Positions 62,038-64,000 of a stretch of 64,000 nucleotides of DNA are shown one piece after another. The notes under the pieces are model-generated. The model was not told the origin of the DNA. It made no database searches and was given only the letters and a program-made list of their open reading frames with translations. Where the stretch lies: positions 1,178,001 through 1,242,000 of the forward strand of contig JAXGLO010000001.1 of the NCBI GenBank assembly GCA_040769125.1. Reading direction: 5' to 3'. The DNA is from CAIXSE01 sp040769125. Its GTDB lineage: Bacteria; Actinomycetota; Thermoleophilia; UBA2241. Numbering within the stretch: the stretch's first letter is position 1; each line of letters starts with the position of its first letter. Both the position numbers and the translations under genes were made by a program.

Positions 62038-62436
62038 GTGGCCGAGACGATCCTCCTCGAGGTGCCGGCGACGTCGGCTGCTCTCTCGACGGTGCGCATC
62101 GTGCTCGGCGGCCTCGGAGCGCGGCTTGACCTCTCTCTCGAGGAGCTCGAGGATCTGTATCTCGCGACTGAGGAGCTCCTTCGAGCTGCGCTGGCAGCTG
62201 AGCCGCTGGAGCGTCTTTCGGTCGAGGTGGTTTTCGAGGATCGACAGCTCCGCATCATCGCAGGCCGTTTCAGCTCAGCGGAGCTGCGTAAGGATCTCGA
62301 CGCCGAGAAGGCCCAGGAGCTTTGTCTCGGCCTTTGCCGGCTGCTTCGCATGACCGTTGACGGCGTCGAGCTGCTGGAGGCAGGCGGGGCGTACTCGGTG
62401 GCTCTCGTCAAGCGGCGCCGCGAAGGAGCGGCATGA
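62038..62436 (+). CDS. Degenerate anti-sigma (RsbW-like) protein
   Basis: A 132-residue protein that aligns in layout with RsbW/SpoIIAB GHKL kinases: a strand-helix start, then LEELEDLYLATEELLRAAL where the N-box should be. The N-box Asn is missing and no D-x-G-x-G loop is seen, so ATP binding is unlikely. It overlaps the sigma gene by 4 bases (ATGA), the typical anti-sigma arrangement. It may bind the sigma factor without kinase activity. GTG 62038 is the start. Confidence 0.65.
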   Translation: MAETILLEVPATSAALSTVRIVLGGLGARLDLSLEELEDLYLATEELLRAALAAEPLERLSVEVVFEDRQLRIIAGRFSSAELRKDLDAEKAQELCLGLCRLLRMTVDGVELLEAGGAYSVALVKRRREGAA

Positions 62437-63356
62437 GCCGTCGCGACGATCATCGTGCCGCCGACCCGCTCGATCTGGGCGCGCCGCCTGGCGAAGAAAT
62501 GGCAAGGGATGACGATGAGCGGCTGCCGCCGGCGCACGAGCTTGCATCCGCTCTCGAGGGTCGCGGGCGCGCCGAGTCCGACAAGCTCGACCAGCATCTG
62601 CTGCGGAGGTACCATCTGCACGGCGACCGCGGTGCCCGGCAGGAGCTGATTACGATGTACCTGCCGCTGGTGAGGTCCCTGGCGCGCCGGTACGCGTCTC
62701 GTGGCGAGCACTTCGACGATCTCGTGCAGGTCGGAGCGATTGGCCTCATCAAGGCCATCGACCGCTTCGACCTCAGCCGTGGCGTCGAGCTCACGACGTA
62801 CGCCACGCCCAACATCGCCGGAGAGATCAAGCGCTACTTCCGCGACAAGGGCTGGTCGGTGCGCGTCCCCCGCGGGCTGCAGGAGCTCAACATTCGGCTC
62901 AACAAGGTGATAGACGAGCTGGTCCCCAAGCTGCAACGCTCACCGACGATCAACGAGCTGGCGGAGGCGACCAGCGCTACACCCGAGGAGGTACTGGAGG
63001 CCCTCGAGACGAGCCAGGCCTACAACTCGGTATCCCTCCAGGCGTCGCCCAACGGCGAGAGCCGCGACGAGGACGGCGGACTCATCGACTGCCTCGGCGT
63101 CGAAGAAACCGCCTACGACACCATGGAAGACCGCACTGCGCTCGCGCCGGGGTTCGCCAAGCTCGACAAGCGCGAGCGCCTCATCCTCCACCTGAGGTTC
63201 TTCGAGGGGCTCACGCAATCGCAGATCGCTGAGCGTGTGGGTATCTCGCAGATGCACGTTTCGCGACTCATCAGGCGCTCGCTCGACAGGTTGCGTCTGG
63301 AGATCGGCGAGCTCGATCATCCAGCCGCGGCGCACTCGGAGGGCGATGAGCAATGA
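62433..63356 (+). CDS. sigF: SigB/SigF-type RNA polymerase sigma factor
   Basis: A 307-residue group 3 sigma factor. A charged 65-residue N-terminal extension precedes region 2 (LVRSLARRYASRGEHFDDLVQVGAIGLIKA, then the -10 reading AGEIKRYFRDKGWSVRVPR), region 3 (QRSPTINELAEATSATPEEV) and region 4 (LDKRERLILHLRFFEGLTQSQIAERVGISQMHVSRLIRRSL). Relatives run general stress or sporulation programmes. It is coupled to the upstream anti-sigma-like gene. Confidence 0.92.
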   Translation: MSRRDDHRAADPLDLGAPPGEEMARDDDERLPPAHELASALEGRGRAESDKLDQHLLRRYHLHGDRGARQELITMYLPLVRSLARRYASRGEHFDDLVQVGAIGLIKAIDRFDLSRGVELTTYATPNIAGEIKRYFRDKGWSVRVPRGLQELNIRLNKVIDELVPKLQRSPTINELAEATSATPEEVLEALETSQAYNSVSLQASPNGESRDEDGGLIDCLGVEETAYDTMEDRTALAPGFAKLDKRERLILHLRFFEGLTQSQIAERVGISQMHVSRLIRRSLDRLRLEIGELDHPAAAHSEGDEQ

Positions 63357-63387
63357 CCATGCAATTCCGACACCACGTGAGGTGCCT

Positions 63388-64000
63388 GTGAACGCTGCTC
63401 AGCTCCGTACCATGTTCATCGACTTCTTCGTCGAGCACGGCCATCTGGCGGGCGAACCCGCCAGCCTGGTGCCCGCCGGCGATCCGAGCGTGCTGTTCAC
63501 ATCCGCCGGGATGCAGCAGTACAAGCCGTACTATCTCGGCGTCGACACACCTCCGGCAAAGCGTATCGCGACGTGTCAGCGTTGCTTCCGCACGAACGAC
63601 ATCGAGAACGTGGGGAAGACCGCCCGTCATCTCACCTTATTCGAGATGCTCGGCAACTTCTCGTTCGGTGACTACACCAAGGGCGAGGCGATCGCCTGGG
63701 CTCTCGAGCTCTCCGATCGCCTGGGCATCGACCGCAGCAAGATGTGGTTCAGCGTCTTCGGCGGCGACGGCGTCGTGCCGGCCGACGAGGAGGCCGTGGA
63801 CATCTGGCGGTCGCACGGTTTCGCCGACGAGCGCATCATCCGCTTGAGCCGCAAGGACAACTTCTGGGGGCCCGCAGGGCCCACTGGACCGTGCGGGCCG
63901 TGCTCCGAGATCTACTACGATTTCGGACCCGAAGCCGGCTGCGGCGACCCTGAGTGTGCGCCCGGCTGCGATTGCGATCGCTTTCTCGAGTACTGGAACC
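63388..64000 (+). CDS. alaS: Alanyl-tRNA synthetase, N-terminal part
   Basis: The first 204 residues of AlaRS; the gene runs off the right edge. The frame begins NAAQLRTMFIDFFVEHGH and shows motif 1 (PSVLFTSAGMQQYKPYYLG), motif 2 (CQRCFRTNDIENVGKTARHLT and FEMLGNFSFGDY) and GPAGPTGPCGPCSEIYYD. A Cys-rich insert CGDPECAPGCDC near residue 190 could hold zinc. GTG 63388 is supported by GAGGTG 4-5 bases upstream and by the usual N-terminus. Confidence 0.96.
   Translation, partial: MNAAQLRTMFIDFFVEHGHLAGEPASLVPAGDPSVLFTSAGMQQYKPYYLGVDTPPAKRIATCQRCFRTNDIENVGKTARHLTLFEMLGNFSFGDYTKGEAIAWALELSDRLGIDRSKMWFSVFGGDGVVPADEEAVDIWRSHGFADERIIRLSRKDNFWGPAGPTGPCGPCSEIYYDFGPEAGCGDPECAPGCDCDRFLEYWN

Overview
The window is GC-rich, gene-dense bacterial DNA with frequent GTG and TTG starts and many 4-base start/stop overlaps. 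WhiA, the rapZ-yvcK-whiA block, a SigB/SigF-type sigma factor with GHKL-type partners and apparently leaderless promoters all point to an actinobacterium. The iron-sulfur flavoprotein, DUF2284 protein and large PPDK-like protein hint at an anaerobic or deep-branching lineage (Thermoleophilia- or Coriobacteriia-like), but this placement is only an inference. No prophage, insertion sequence, rRNA or CRISPR array was seen.

Layout. 1-4886 (minus): partial RDD membrane protein, HepT/MntA toxin-antitoxin pair, SbcC, SbcD. 5082-10052: DUF2779/Cas4-like nuclease, iron-sulfur flavoprotein, exonuclease-DinG helicase. 10112-13294: degenerate ADP-ribosylglycohydrolase, an apparently gene-free stretch of about 600 bases, tRNA-Leu(GAG), DUF296 protein, STAS-like/HATPase regulator. 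13359-18866: polA, rpsA, coaE, lytic transglycosylase. 18918-30115: uvrB-DUF2284, uvrA behind an 8-codon leader ORF, then uvrC-ogt-rapZ-yvcK-whiA. 30175-35936: divergent long GAPDH paralogue and 1421-residue PPDK-like protein. 36071-41017: glycolytic operon gap, fused pgk-tpiA, gpmI, then secG. 41190-47998: oligopeptide ABC transporter with a parvulin-like lipoprotein. 48133-57209: LapA-like protein, recJ, rel, MBL hydrolase, hisS, aspS. 57461-61143: membrane-anchored thioredoxin-fold-like protein, then Rrf2 regulator, iscS, iscU, mnmA. 61211-64000: envelope proteins, anti-sigma-like protein, sigma factor and the 5' end of alaS.

The most striking observation is at iscU-mnmA. The mnmA frame has no ATG, GTG or TTG upstream of its SGGVDS loop, and it is joined to iscU by a perfect -1 slippery heptamer (CCCAAAA, 60097-60103) followed by potential stem-loops. 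This predicts an IscU-MnmA fusion made by programmed frameshifting, or else a one-base error in an in-frame fusion. Other notable points are a PPDK-like protein lacking its PEP barrel and carrying about 900 unassigned N-terminal residues, set divergently from an unusual GAPDH; a PGK-TIM fusion; a recurring TANNNT-N6-9-start arrangement at several DNA-repair genes; a structured 5' leader at 57321-57416; and an AspRS with His31, the mark of a non-discriminating enzyme.

Functionally the window combines DNA repair (SbcCD, PolA, UvrABC, RecJ, DinG-like, Ogt), lower glycolysis, translation (S1, HisRS, AspRS, AlaRS, tRNA-Leu, tRNA thiolation), Fe-S assembly and stress control (Rel, sigma/anti-sigma).
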